From Symploca sp. SIO2E9 (GTDB lineage Bacteria > Cyanobacteriota > Cyanobacteriia > Cyanobacteriales > Coleofasciculaceae): a stretch of 52,715 nucleotides of DNA. The stretch is from the NCBI GenBank assembly GCA_010692645.1, contig JAAHGS010000004.1:1-52715 (forward strand). Reading direction: 5' to 3'. Position 1 is the first letter of the stretch. The number at the start of each line of letters is the position of its first letter. A program made the position numbers and the translations under genes. Positions 35,503 to 43,098 of the stretch are shown here, one piece after another. The notes under the pieces were generated by a model. The model worked only from the letters and a program-made list of their open reading frames with translations, had not been told where the DNA came from and ran no database searches.

Positions 35503-36237
35503 ATGAAAAAAAGATTATTATTACTCAGTAATTCCACCAATTATGGTGAAGAGTATCTGTTCTACCCACGTCAAGAAATTCAAAATTTTCTCGGCGATTC
35601 TATCAAAAGAATATTATTTATCCCTTTTGCCAAAGCAACTGGGATTGATGAGGATACTAGTGATTACGATCAATATAGCCAAAAAGTTGGCAAAGTCTTT
35701 AAAGATTTAGGTTATGAGCTTGATGCTATTCATGTGACTGAAAATCCTCAGGAATTGATTAGGCAAGCAACGGCAATAGTAGTTGGGGGAGGAAATACTT
35801 TCTGTTTATTTCATTGGTTACATAAAAAAGGATTAGTCGAAATCATACGAGAAAAAGTCAACAACGGAACACCTTATCTTGGTTGGAGTGCTGGCTCAAA
35901 TCTTGCTTGTCCTACCTTAAAAACTACCAACGACATGCCAATCATTGATCCAATAAATTTCCAGGGATTAAATCTGATTCCTTTTCAAATAAATCCTCAC
36001 TATACCGATGAAATTATTCCTAATCACCAGGGAGAAACAAGAGCAGAAAGACTGCAAGAATTTTTGCTAGTAAATCCTCAGACTTATGTAGTTGGTCTCA
36101 AAGAAGGAACAATGTTGAAAATTGAAGGTTCATCAATGAAAATGATTGGTGATAAAACCCTGCACCTATTCAAGTATGGTGAACCAATAGTTGAATACGA
36201 TGCCGCTGCCAATCTCGATTTCCTGGTTAGCGTGTAA
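35503..36237 (+). CDS. pepE: Peptidase E (alpha-aspartyl dipeptidase)
   Basis: A 244-residue cytosolic serine peptidase of family S51 that cleaves N-terminal Asp-X dipeptides. The nucleophile Ser129 sits in GWSAGSNLACPT, and His166 in NPHYTDE completes the active site. VVGGGNTFCLFHWL and GLKEGTMLKIEG are typical of the family, and length is normal. It should not be confused with cyanophycinase, which is the longer relative. ATG 35503 follows AAGGTAAAACAAG. The 2Fe-2S subunit gene begins 21 bp after its stop, suggesting one transcript. Confidence 0.95.
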   Translation: MKKRLLLLSNSTNYGEEYLFYPRQEIQNFLGDSIKRILFIPFAKATGIDEDTSDYDQYSQKVGKVFKDLGYELDAIHVTENPQELIRQATAIVVGGGNTFCLFHWLHKKGLVEIIREKVNNGTPYLGWSAGSNLACPTLKTTNDMPIIDPINFQGLNLIPFQINPHYTDEIIPNHQGETRAERLQEFLLVNPQTYVVGLKEGTMLKIEGSSMKMIGDKTLHLFKYGEPIVEYDAAANLDFLVSV

Positions 36238-36258
36238 AAATAAGGAGGCAAAGTTGAG

Positions 36259-36801
36259 ATGAATGTGACTCTTACGGTTAATGGTGAACAGCACATCCTC
36301 GCCATTGAACCGCGTGTAACACTCCTAGATGCCCTACGTGAACATTTAGGATTAGTGGGTAGTAAAAAAGGGTGTGATCATGGACAGTGTGGAGCATGTA
36401 CTGTTTTAATTGATGGTCAACGGGTTTATTCCTGTCTTACTCTGGCAGTGATGCAAGAAGGCAAGGAGATTGTTACTATTGAAGGCTTGGCTAAAGGGGA
36501 TACTCTCCATCCGGTGCAAGTGGCATTTATTGATAACGATGGTTTCCAGTGCGGCTATTGTACCCCAGGGCAGATTTGTGCTTCTGTAGCTCTTATAGAA
36601 GAAGTTAAACGTGGTTGTGCCAGTGCACTTACATCTGATTTGAATAGTCCCTTAGAATTAGCTCAACTAACCGAGATTGAAATTAAGGAACGATTAAGTG
36701 GGAATCTCTGTCGATGCAGTGCATACAATGGTATTGTTGCAGCAGTACAGCAGGTAGTTGGACAACAACCTCCTTCTCCTTTGGCAGCAGTAATTAGCTA
36801 A
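36259..36801 (+). CDS. 2Fe-2S subunit of a molybdenum hydroxylase (xanthine/CO/aldehyde oxidase type), orphan
   Basis: A 180-residue protein with the two iron-sulfur modules of the small subunit of xanthine dehydrogenase-family enzymes: plant-type CDHGQCGACTVLIDG with the fourth Cys in VYSCL, and the helical CGYCTPGQ...CRCSAY module. It normally passes electrons between a molybdopterin large subunit and an FAD medium subunit. Neither of those genes is in the window. Downstream there are only octamer repeats, a tnpB remnant and sucC, so the operon seems cut by the insertion, or the partners lie elsewhere. RBS TAAGGAGG is strong. The protein itself is intact, apart from an unexplained insertion of about 20 residues between the Cys clusters of the second module. 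Confidence 0.9.
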   Translation: MNVTLTVNGEQHILAIEPRVTLLDALREHLGLVGSKKGCDHGQCGACTVLIDGQRVYSCLTLAVMQEGKEIVTIEGLAKGDTLHPVQVAFIDNDGFQCGYCTPGQICASVALIEEVKRGCASALTSDLNSPLELAQLTEIEIKERLSGNLCRCSAYNGIVAAVQQVVGQQPPSPLAAVIS

Positions 36802-36823
36802 TGAGGGTGGGATGGCTCGGGGA

Positions 36824-36892
36824 GATGGGGGGATGGGGGGATGGGGGGATAGGGGGATGGCTCGGGGAGATGGGGGGATGGGGAGAGGGGGG
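36824..36892. repeat. Octamer repeat at the broken 5' end of the tnpB remnant
   Basis: Degenerate GGAGATGG/GGGGGATG units lie exactly between the 2Fe-2S gene and the first tnpB-like codon. The repeat can be read in frame with the remnant, but it is not part of TnpB. Confidence 0.8.
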
Positions 36893-37348
36893 GATGAACT
36901 GTATGAGCGAATTGGGAATATCCGCAAAAACTACCATTGGGAATTAGCTCACAACCTTTGTGATCAGGCAGGAATGATATTTGCAGAAGACTTAAACCTA
37001 AAAGGACTAGCTAAAGGCATGTTATCTAAACATTGCCTAGATGCTGGTTGGGGTCAGTTTCTACAAATACTCTCCCAGTGCTGCTTAAAGCGTGGCGTAT
37101 TCTTTCATAATGTTGACGCCAGAAAGACTTCTCAAATCTGTCCCAATTGTTTAGTAGAAACGGGAAAGAAAACTTTAGCTGAGCGTGTCCACTCATGCAG
37201 TAATTGCGGCTATACCACAGATAGAGACGTGGCAGCCGCTCAAGTAGTCGCGATACGCGGACTTGCAGCCGTAGGGCATACGGTCAAGATGCTTTCGGAG
37301 GGTAAATTCATTGGAATCCCCGAGATGAAAGAATCCCCGCTCTTATAG
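36893..37348 (+). pseudogene. tnpB: TnpB (IS200/IS605-type RNA-guided nuclease) C-terminal remnant
   Basis: About 150 residues of TnpB remain, normally around 400. They cover the RuvC-II region (FAEDLNLKGLAKG, with catalytic Glu), the zinc ribbon TSQICPNCLVETGKK...HSCSNCGYTTDRD and the RuvC-III Asp in DRDVAAAQ. The N-terminal half, including the first RuvC Asp, is replaced by an octamer repeat, so the nuclease is dead. The stop codon lies in the loop of the terminal hairpin at 37335-37355, as in intact elements. No tnpA is present. Confidence 0.9.
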
Positions 37349-37362
37349 GGCGGGGAGTGTCA
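37335..37362 (+). repeat. tnpB-type right-end/omega-RNA hairpin, copy C
   Basis: CCCCGC (37335-37340) and GCGGGG (37350-37355) form a stem across a 9-nt loop, followed by AGTGTCA. Read on the other strand this is TGACACTCCCC plus hairpin, the same layout as copies A and B. In TnpB elements the omega-RNA scaffold ends at the right end and the adjacent flank is the guide; here the flank is the start of the sucC region. Confidence 0.7.
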
Positions 37363-37387
37363 AAACTACAGTGTGTGCATCTAAACC

Positions 37388-38659
37388 ATGGACTTACTAG
37401 AATACCAGGCAAAAGAATTATTTCGTGAGATTGGCATTCCCGTTTTGCCTTCTCAATGCATTGATGATCCTACAGATATCAAGCGCTTGCAAATTCGCTA
37501 TCCAGTAGTACTTAAGTCCCAGGTACCTGCAGGAGGGCGAGGTAGAGCTGGTGGCATTAGGTTTGTAGAAAATACTATAGATGCGATCGCTGCAGCTAGG
37601 GCAGTTTTTAATCTTCCTATTCTCGGTAAGTATCCCCAAGTACTGCTAGCTGAATCCCGCTACGATGCTGATCAGGAATTTTATCTGGCATTAATCCTCG
37701 ATTATGAGTTGGGACATCCAGTTCTGCTAGGTTCTGTAGAAGGAGGCTTAAATGCTGCCTTTGCCAGAGATCATATGCAAAAGGTAGTAATTGAGCAAGA
37801 ATTCTCTCCTTTTTATGCTCGGCGTCTAGCAGTCAAAATGGGACTCCAGGGCAAACTGATTGACTCAGTTAGTGATATTGTCCAAAGGATGTACCAGATG
37901 TTTATCCAAAAAGACCTGGACTTGGTGGAAATTAATCCCCTCGGCATTAGTCCTACAGGTGAAGTAATGGCTCTTGATGGCAAAATTAGCGTCAATGACT
38001 ACGCTCTAGGACGACATCCTGAACTGATACCCTTAGTCTCAGCAAGTATTAACGGTCACAGCGAACAACCAATGATCAAAAGTCAACTGAGTGAACTCAA
38101 TTTGACTAATAAACCAGGTAATATTGCCATCCTTTGTAACAACACTTGTCTAGCAGCCGCAACTGTAGATTTAATTTCCAAAGCTAAGGGAGGGCCAGCC
38201 AAATGTTTGGTTTTGGAAGGCTATGCTAGTTGGGACTCGCCTTCAATTTCTTCTCCTGTGCAACAACTGCAAGCGGCACTACAGCTGTTGGTAGAGTCTA
38301 AAGGCATCAAAGTCGTGTTAGTAAACATTTTGAGTAATGTTGCTGCCAGTGAGAAAGTTGCTGAGGTTATTGCCACCTATATGCTCTCTCTATTCGATCA
38401 AACACCTGTGCTGGGTGCTACTGACCGAGGAATGAGACCAACTGGTACTAACTCACGTCCCCATCGCTCTCAAAGTCAATCTAATACCACACAACAACTA
38501 CAACTAGAGTCTCCCAGTCAACTTCCTCACTTGGTGATCCGCTTGGTTGGAGGTAATCTTGATTCTGTCAAGGAGCGCTTATCGACAATGCCCATACACT
38601 GGAACTATGACTTGGAACGGGCAGTTGAGCAAAGTGTATCCTTAGCTAAGTCAGCGTGA
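37388..38659 (+). CDS. sucC: Succinyl-CoA synthetase beta-subunit-like protein (ATP-grasp)
   Basis: A 423-residue protein. The N-terminal ATP-grasp domain is well kept: MDLLEYQAKELF, VPAGGRGRAGGI, LDLVEINPLG and ALDGKISVND. The C-terminal ligase domain is degenerate: ILCNNTCLAAAT replaces the usual VNGAGLAM type, VLEGYAS replaces DVGGGA, and VNILSNVAAS replaces VNIFGGI. A polar insertion of about 40 residues (about 350-390) precedes the last strand. The gene lies 25 bp after a tnpB-type end, and its TGA stop is the first base triplet of another such end. A similar layout exists in cyanobacterial proteins annotated SucC, so this may be a lineage feature. Whether it makes succinyl-CoA is uncertain. 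Confidence 0.85.
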   Translation: MDLLEYQAKELFREIGIPVLPSQCIDDPTDIKRLQIRYPVVLKSQVPAGGRGRAGGIRFVENTIDAIAAARAVFNLPILGKYPQVLLAESRYDADQEFYLALILDYELGHPVLLGSVEGGLNAAFARDHMQKVVIEQEFSPFYARRLAVKMGLQGKLIDSVSDIVQRMYQMFIQKDLDLVEINPLGISPTGEVMALDGKISVNDYALGRHPELIPLVSASINGHSEQPMIKSQLSELNLTNKPGNIAILCNNTCLAAATVDLISKAKGGPAKCLVLEGYASWDSPSISSPVQQLQAALQLLVESKGIKVVLVNILSNVAASEKVAEVIATYMLSLFDQTPVLGATDRGMRPTGTNSRPHRSQSQSNTTQQLQLESPSQLPHLVIRLVGGNLDSVKERLSTMPIHWNYDLERAVEQSVSLAKSA

Positions 38660-38693
38660 CATCCTCCCGGCGCTGACATTTCATGTACAGCGC
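38657..38693 (-). repeat. tnpB-type terminal hairpin, solo copy B, overlapping the sucC stop
   Basis: TGACATCCTCCC is followed by GCGCTG (38670-38675) and CAGCGC (38688-38693) with a 12-nt loop. The layout and loop length equal copy A at 5075-5113. The first TGA is also the stop codon of sucC. No tnpB reading frame is left to the right on the minus strand. Confidence 0.55.
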
Positions 38694-38724
38694 ACCGACT
38701 TATAGCTCCCCCAAGTTAATTTAA

Positions 38725-38859
38725 ATGGCGCAGTTCAAGTCTTTGTTATTCCCGCAGGTAAATGTTGCTATTAATTTGACCTTCTCCTCCGATAAATCTG
38801 TAGATTATACCGGTGGTCAGGTTGTATTTGCCAAGAGTACATATCTTGCGACACTTTAA
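38725..38859 (+). CDS. Small open reading frame, 44 residues, unknown
   Basis: The frame reads MAQFKSLLFPQVNVAINL, then TFSSDKSVDYTGGQVVFAK. The beta-rich pattern looks protein-like, but no ribosome binding site is obvious. It may be the tail of a gene displaced by the neighbouring insertion end. A perfect palindrome follows it. Confidence 0.25.
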   Translation: MAQFKSLLFPQVNVAINLTFSSDKSVDYTGGQVVFAKSTYLATL

Positions 38860-38865
38860 GAAACA

Positions 38866-38886
38866 GTACTTAATTAAATTAAGTAC
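38866..38886. terminator. Perfect 10-bp palindrome between sucC and sucD
   Basis: GTACTTAATT and AATTAAGTAC flank a single A. It is AT-rich and followed by CGTTTTGC, so it is a weak terminator or a binding site. A second hairpin ACCTC-TTCGGT-GAGGT and a T8 run (38933-38940) follow, the latter directly before the sucD ATG, leaving no Shine-Dalgarno sequence there. Confidence 0.4.
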
Positions 38887-38940
38887 CGTTTTGCTACCTC
38901 TTCGGTGAGGTGGGTTTCCGAACTTCGCTGAGTTTTTTTT

Positions 38941-39834
38941 ATGAACTTGACCCCAGAGAGTAAAGTCCTAGTACAAGGTATTACACAACCACTAGGTTTA
39001 CACCACGCAGCCCGCATGAAAGCCTATGGTACCAAAGTGGTAGCTGGGATAAGTACCGGTCAAGGAGGGCAGCAATTACAAGGCATTCAAGTGTTTGACT
39101 TGGTAGAACAGGCTTGCAATCACGCTGGAGTTATAGACATAACAATTATTTTTATGAAGCCATATCAAGCTATGGATGCTGCATTAGAAGCTATAGATGC
39201 TGGTATCAGACAGATTATTCTGGTTACTGGTGGCATCCCTCCCCTAGATGTGGTTCGCCTACTCCAGAAAGCTCAAGCCACTAAAACTTTAATTGTCGGT
39301 CCTAGTAGTTCTGGCATTATTGTGCCTGGAAAAGTCTTGGTTGGCACCCAGGAGACCGAATTTTATAGCCCTGGTTCGGTGGGGCTGATCACACGTGCTG
39401 GGATTCTCACCTATGAAGTGTCTTTGGCTTTAACCCAGGCTAAATTGGGACAATCCATCGCTGTTGATCTTGGTAGTGAGACAATTATTGGCTCTTCTTT
39501 TCAGTATTGGCTGAAGATTTTGGCAAAGGATCACAATACAAAAGCAATTGTTTTAGTTGCTCGGATTGATGGCACGATTAAAGCCGCCATCGCCGATTAC
39601 ATTGCTAATGCCGTTGGTAAACCTGTGGTTGTTTATTTAGTTGGGCAACATACACCCAGGAAACAACAAGGAGTTAATGCTGCCACCATAATTAATGCCC
39701 ATCTAGCAGAATCAACCACTAAAACCACTACCATTCAAGATGAAATTAAGGCTTTTAAGCGGGCTAAAGTACTAGTGGCAGAGCGCCCTTCCCAAATCCC
39801 CAGCTTAGTGAAAAAGGCACTTAAGAAAAATTGA
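38941..39834 (+). CDS. sucD: Succinyl-CoA synthetase alpha-subunit-like protein lacking catalytic residues
   Basis: A 297-residue protein that aligns with E. coli SucD nearly without gaps: an N-terminal CoA-binding Rossmann domain (SKVLVQGITQPLG) and the ligase domain (VGLITRAGILTYEV). Three functional residues differ. The phospho-His246 of MGHAGA is Asn246 here (GVNAAT), its partner Glu208 is Arg (VARIDG), and Cys123 of the GPNCPG loop is Ser (GPSSSG). The usual phosphohistidine mechanism should therefore not work. It pairs with the equally unusual sucC upstream. I recall that some cyanobacterial proteins annotated SucD are also divergent, so this need not be recent decay. It could be structural, regulatory, or another acyl-CoA enzyme. 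Confidence 0.88.
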   Translation: MNLTPESKVLVQGITQPLGLHHAARMKAYGTKVVAGISTGQGGQQLQGIQVFDLVEQACNHAGVIDITIIFMKPYQAMDAALEAIDAGIRQIILVTGGIPPLDVVRLLQKAQATKTLIVGPSSSGIIVPGKVLVGTQETEFYSPGSVGLITRAGILTYEVSLALTQAKLGQSIAVDLGSETIIGSSFQYWLKILAKDHNTKAIVLVARIDGTIKAAIADYIANAVGKPVVVYLVGQHTPRKQQGVNAATIINAHLAESTTKTTTIQDEIKAFKRAKVLVAERPSQIPSLVKKALKKN

Positions 39835-39978
39835 GGCTCCCTACTTTTTAAGTATGGGGATGGGGAATTTCTGGAAATTTCCTTAAAAAACTCTAGTTGG
39901 TACAAAATCTGGGTATGATATTTAATCGGCAAAAAATGCCTGCACTCGCTGAACTCTTGAACTAGCTAGAAATCACCC

Positions 39979-41067
39979 ATGACCCACTCCTACCGCATTA
40001 CCCTACTCCCTGGCGATGGCATTGGTCCGGAAATTATGAGTGTAACTGTAGATGTCTTGAAGGTTGTCGGGCAGCAGCTAGATATTAGTTTTGAATTCAA
40101 TCAAGCTCTGATTGGTGGTGCAGCAATTGATACCACTGGGGAACCCCTACCTGCCCAGACTTTGGAAATGTGCCGCCAGAGCGATGCAGTTTTACTGGCG
40201 GCAATTGGTGGTTACAAGTGGGATAATTTGCCTCGCCATCAACGCCCAGAAACTGGATTGTTGGGATTAAGAGCCGGATTAGGTTTATTTGCTAATTTGC
40301 GACCAGCGACAATTTTACCCCAACTCCTTGATGCCTCAACATTGAAACGGGAAGTGGTTGAAGGAGTCGATATTATGGTAGTTCGAGAACTTACTGGTGG
40401 TGTCTATTTCGGGCAACCTAAAGGACTTTTTACTACCGAAACTGGTGAAAAGCGCGGTGTCAATACCATGGCTTATACAGAAGCAGAAATTGACAGAATT
40501 GGTAGGGTGGCATTTGAAACTGCTCGGAAACGCAGTAAAAAACTCTGTTCGGTGGATAAGGCAAATGTTCTAGAAGTGTCACAGTTGTGGCGCGATCGCA
40601 TCACCCAGTTGGCATCTAAGTATCCTGATGTTGAACTGTCTCATCTGTATGTAGATAATGCCGCTATGCAACTTTTGAGGGCACCAAAGCAGTTTGACAC
40701 GATTGTCACTGGCAATCTCTTCGGAGATATTCTCTCTGACGCTGCTGCCATGCTTACTGGCAGTATTGGAATGCTGCCCTCTGCTAGCTTGGGCAATAGC
40801 AATCCCGGTGTCTTTGAACCTGTTCATGGCTCAGCTCCTGATATCGCCCAACAGGATAAGGCTAACCCTTTGGCTCAAGTGCTGAGCGCGGCAATGATGC
40901 TACGCTACGGACTAAATCAGCCCCAGGCAGCTGAGAGCATCGAGCAGGCAGTACTCAAGGTTTTGGAAAAAGGCGACCGCACTGGCGATATCATGTCACC
41001 AGGAATGAAACAATTGGGTTGTCGCGGGATAGGAGAGTCACTGATTAAGGTTTTAGAGAACGCCTGA
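39979..41067 (+). CDS. leuB: 3-isopropylmalate dehydrogenase
   Basis: A 362-residue cytosolic enzyme of leucine synthesis that oxidises and decarboxylates 3-isopropylmalate with NAD+. Motifs present are [24 protein letters not shown], the substrate loop [10 protein letters not shown], catalytic Lys and Asp in VDKANVLE and [24 protein letters not shown] and the NAD site [11 protein letters not shown]. Length and sequence are normal. It stands alone, without leuA, leuC or leuD nearby, which is common in cyanobacteria. Confidence 0.98.
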   Translation: MTHSYRITLLPGDGIGPEIMSVTVDVLKVVGQQLDISFEFNQALIGGAAIDTTGEPLPAQTLEMCRQSDAVLLAAIGGYKWDNLPRHQRPETGLLGLRAGLGLFANLRPATILPQLLDASTLKREVVEGVDIMVVRELTGGVYFGQPKGLFTTETGEKRGVNTMAYTEAEIDRIGRVAFETARKRSKKLCSVDKANVLEVSQLWRDRITQLASKYPDVELSHLYVDNAAMQLLRAPKQFDTIVTGNLFGDILSDAAAMLTGSIGMLPSASLGNSNPGVFEPVHGSAPDIAQQDKANPLAQVLSAAMMLRYGLNQPQAAESIEQAVLKVLEKGDRTGDIMSPGMKQLGCRGIGESLIKVLENA

Positions 41068-41126
41068 TATTCTATATTAATAGCGCAGACCAATTTAACT
41101 CAAGCATAAACCATAAGGGTAGGCTG

Positions 41127-41393
41127 GTGGTATATACATCACGGCAAAGGCGAAAAAACTACAAAGAACAGATAGATCCACCAGTGCTGCTAGACCCCTC
41201 TTTATTAAGAGCAGCCCGACAGATCTACCGTACTTATTGCGAAGTTCACCCCAATCTTGCACAGGAGCCTTACGGTGTAGCTATTGATCGATATACTCAT
41301 CGGGGAAAATTAATTTTTAGGAGTAGACCTATCCTTTTGCCACAAGAGTGTTTTGTCCCTTTTAGCCAACTTGAGGCAGAGATTTATCAGTAA
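41127..41393 (+). CDS. Hypothetical protein, 88 residues
   Basis: The frame opens with GTG after AAGGGTAGG and encodes a basic, soluble protein with RQRRKNYKEQIDPPVLLDPS near the start and YGVAIDRYTHRGKLIF in the middle. It has no membrane segment or recognisable motif. The composition and a plausible ribosome binding site make it a credible gene. It lies between leuB and a MITE and reads in the same direction as both neighbours. Confidence 0.6.
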   Translation: MVYTSRQRRKNYKEQIDPPVLLDPSLLRAARQIYRTYCEVHPNLAQEPYGVAIDRYTHRGKLIFRSRPILLPQECFVPFSQLEAEIYQ

Positions 41394-41419
41394 GGTCAGT
41401 AGATCAAAAATCTAGGCAA

Positions 41420-41546
41420 TAAGCTGTTACGCATTTAAATCATATCTTTATTTGATATTAGTTAATGGCCCAAACTCTTGTTCCTTGTGCCTTGTGCCTT
41501 CTGCCTCCTGCCTTGCTGTTGTGCATTAAAAATGCACAACAGCTTA
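41420..41546 (+). mobile_element. MITE family 1, copy 3, abutting the prepilin peptidase start
   Basis: A 127-bp element starting TAAGCTGTTACGCATTT and ending in the AACAGCTTA hairpin end. It contains CCTTGTG/CCTTCTG heptamers (about 41482-41510). Its last TA supplies the A of the ATG at 41546. An ATG inside the element (41465) is in frame with the downstream gene, giving a possible 27-residue fusion leader. Confidence 0.78.
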
Positions 41547-42382
41547 TGGAATACCTATTTGCTAGTGTGACTTCATTGATTGTTTTTACTCTAGGTTCCT
41601 CCATTGGCAGTTTTCTGAACGTCGTAGCTTACCGCTTGCCAGCTAATTTATCTATTCTCTGGCCCCCTTCTCGCTGCCCTCATTGCTTGCATCGGTTAGG
41701 TAAGTTAGAAAATATACCAATCTTGGGTTGGTTGTGGCTTAAGGGTCGCTGTCGCCATTGTAGAAAATCAATTCCTATCCGTTATTTCTTGATTGAAGTC
41801 ATAACAGGTTTATTGTTTGTATTGGTTTTCTGGAAATATGGTTTTGTGACGAATAGCATGACTTGGCAAACTTTGGGATGCTGGGCTTTTTTGAGTTGGT
41901 TATTGATTTTGTGTCTTATTGACATAGATACTATGACCTTACCCAATTCACTCACCCAATCAGGATTATTGGCTGGTTTAGTGTTTCAAGGAACTACAGG
42001 CTATTTGTCAGCCTTGGAACTATCAGGAATATCGCCTCAACTGTTTACTGGCATTGTTGGTGCTGTGCTTGGTATTTGGTTGTTTGAGATTATTACCTTT
42101 GGGGGATCAATGGCTTTTGGACAAGCAGCAATGGGTGGGGGAGATGCCAAATTAGCAGCGATGATCGGAGCCTGGTTAGGATGGAAGTATCTGCTCTTGA
42201 GTGGGTTTATTGCAACTGCAATCGGAGCATTTGCTGGTGGAGGTGCAATCGCTCTTGGCTACCTTAACCGCAGACAACCAATGCCCTTTGGTCCCTTTCT
42301 TGCCTTGGGAGCAGGATTGACAGTGTTTTGGGGTGAGGCAATTTTGTCGGCTTACCTACAACTATTTTTTCCTTGGATTTAA
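41546..42382 (+). CDS. pilD: Type IV prepilin peptidase / N-methyltransferase
   Basis: A 278-residue inner-membrane aspartic protease that cuts leader peptides from type IV prepilins and methylates the new N terminus. The start GSSIGSFLNVVAYRLP is typical. The cytoplasmic zinc site is intact: Cys44, Cys47, Cys69, Cys72. The catalytic aspartates lie in LIDIDTMTLPN and GGGDAKLAAMIG, and about seven membrane helices are visible. ATG 41546 gives a normal length; the frame extends 27 codons into the MITE to ATG 41465, and the element seems to have displaced the native upstream region. Pilus biogenesis ties it functionally to the chemotaxis operon at the start of the window. Confidence 0.95.
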   Translation: MEYLFASVTSLIVFTLGSSIGSFLNVVAYRLPANLSILWPPSRCPHCLHRLGKLENIPILGWLWLKGRCRHCRKSIPIRYFLIEVITGLLFVLVFWKYGFVTNSMTWQTLGCWAFLSWLLILCLIDIDTMTLPNSLTQSGLLAGLVFQGTTGYLSALELSGISPQLFTGIVGAVLGIWLFEIITFGGSMAFGQAAMGGGDAKLAAMIGAWLGWKYLLLSGFIATAIGAFAGGGAIALGYLNRRQPMPFGPFLALGAGLTVFWGEAILSAYLQLFFPWI

Positions 42383-42832
42383 ACTATAGTTTGGCTAAGA
42401 TGTCAAGAACATTGTGGCTACACCACGGGCAAAAAAATTTGATGGCTAGCGAGAAAACCACTATTTTGATAGGCTGAAAATCAAAAGTGATCTTAAATGT
42501 TTGTTGAGTAACAAAAATACAAAGATTGAAATAATAAAGTTTAGTAAGGAGCATCATTGAAAGTTATACCCGCCTCAGAATCGGGTCATTATCAAATTAA
42601 CTGAGTGCTGTGCACATGAACCCTCCGGGTACAGACGTGGGGCCTCTCACTAATCTAGCTAAGCCTAAAATTTATGACTGGGAAGGCTCGAACCAGGCAA
42701 AAGCCTAAAAGCTCGCGCTTAGCAAGTAGATCAATCTTTTGTTCCGATTTATGCTCTTTCTGAATTGCTGCGGGGGGCAAGAGAAGGGGAAAGTTACTAC
42801 AGGGGCATTTGTAATCTTGACAAAATTAGCCT
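42383..42832. other. Non-coding region with a possible structured RNA
   Basis: No protein gene is seen in 450 bp. Between about 42560 and 42720 several short hairpins cluster: ACCCG/CGGGT (42569-42589), GTGC/GCAC (42607-42617), and GAACCCTCCGGGT near 42620, then GACGTGGGGCC. This resembles the terminal part of a structured RNA, with a faint likeness to the 6S RNA apical region. I cannot confirm a full fold, so it is only a candidate. Confidence 0.25.
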
Positions 42833-43066
42833 GTGTACTGGATAACCATCAGAACTACTAATGTCCGTTGGGAGGCTGAACTGATGCAGCAGGTGCTGGC
42901 GGCTCACGAGATTCCCAGTCGTATTATTGATACCGGGATAAGTTCTTATTTCGGTGCTGGTAGTTCTGCTGCCTTGCAAGTTCAACCACAAGACCAGTGG
43001 ACGGCTTTACTCCTGCTAAGCCCTCCAGAAGAGGAGCCAACAGGATCATCAGATAAAAAAAATTAA
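42833..43066 (+). CDS. DUF2007 domain-containing small protein
   Basis: A 77-residue protein with the DUF2007 pattern: WITIRTTNVRWEAELMQQVLAAHEIPSRI-type helix (key residues W, E, A, L), a glycine turn, and LQVQPQDQWTALLLL. The family is small, soluble and related in fold to PII-like ferredoxin modules; its function is unknown. It starts with GTG. It ends 32 bp before accD on the same strand, so the two are probably co-transcribed. Confidence 0.75.
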   Translation: MYWITIRTTNVRWEAELMQQVLAAHEIPSRIIDTGISSYFGAGSSAALQVQPQDQWTALLLLSPPEEEPTGSSDKKN

Positions 43067-43098
43067 GGAAGTAAAAGTTTCGGGAATTAACAAATCCT

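Noticed and set aside
36812-36892. N-terminal part of the tnpB frame
   Set aside because: It is octamer repeat read in frame; TnpB similarity begins only at about 36893.
42680-42720. tRNA-like T-arm (GGTTCGAGCC on the minus strand)
   Set aside because: The stem does not pair correctly and no acceptor, D or anticodon arms can be built around it.
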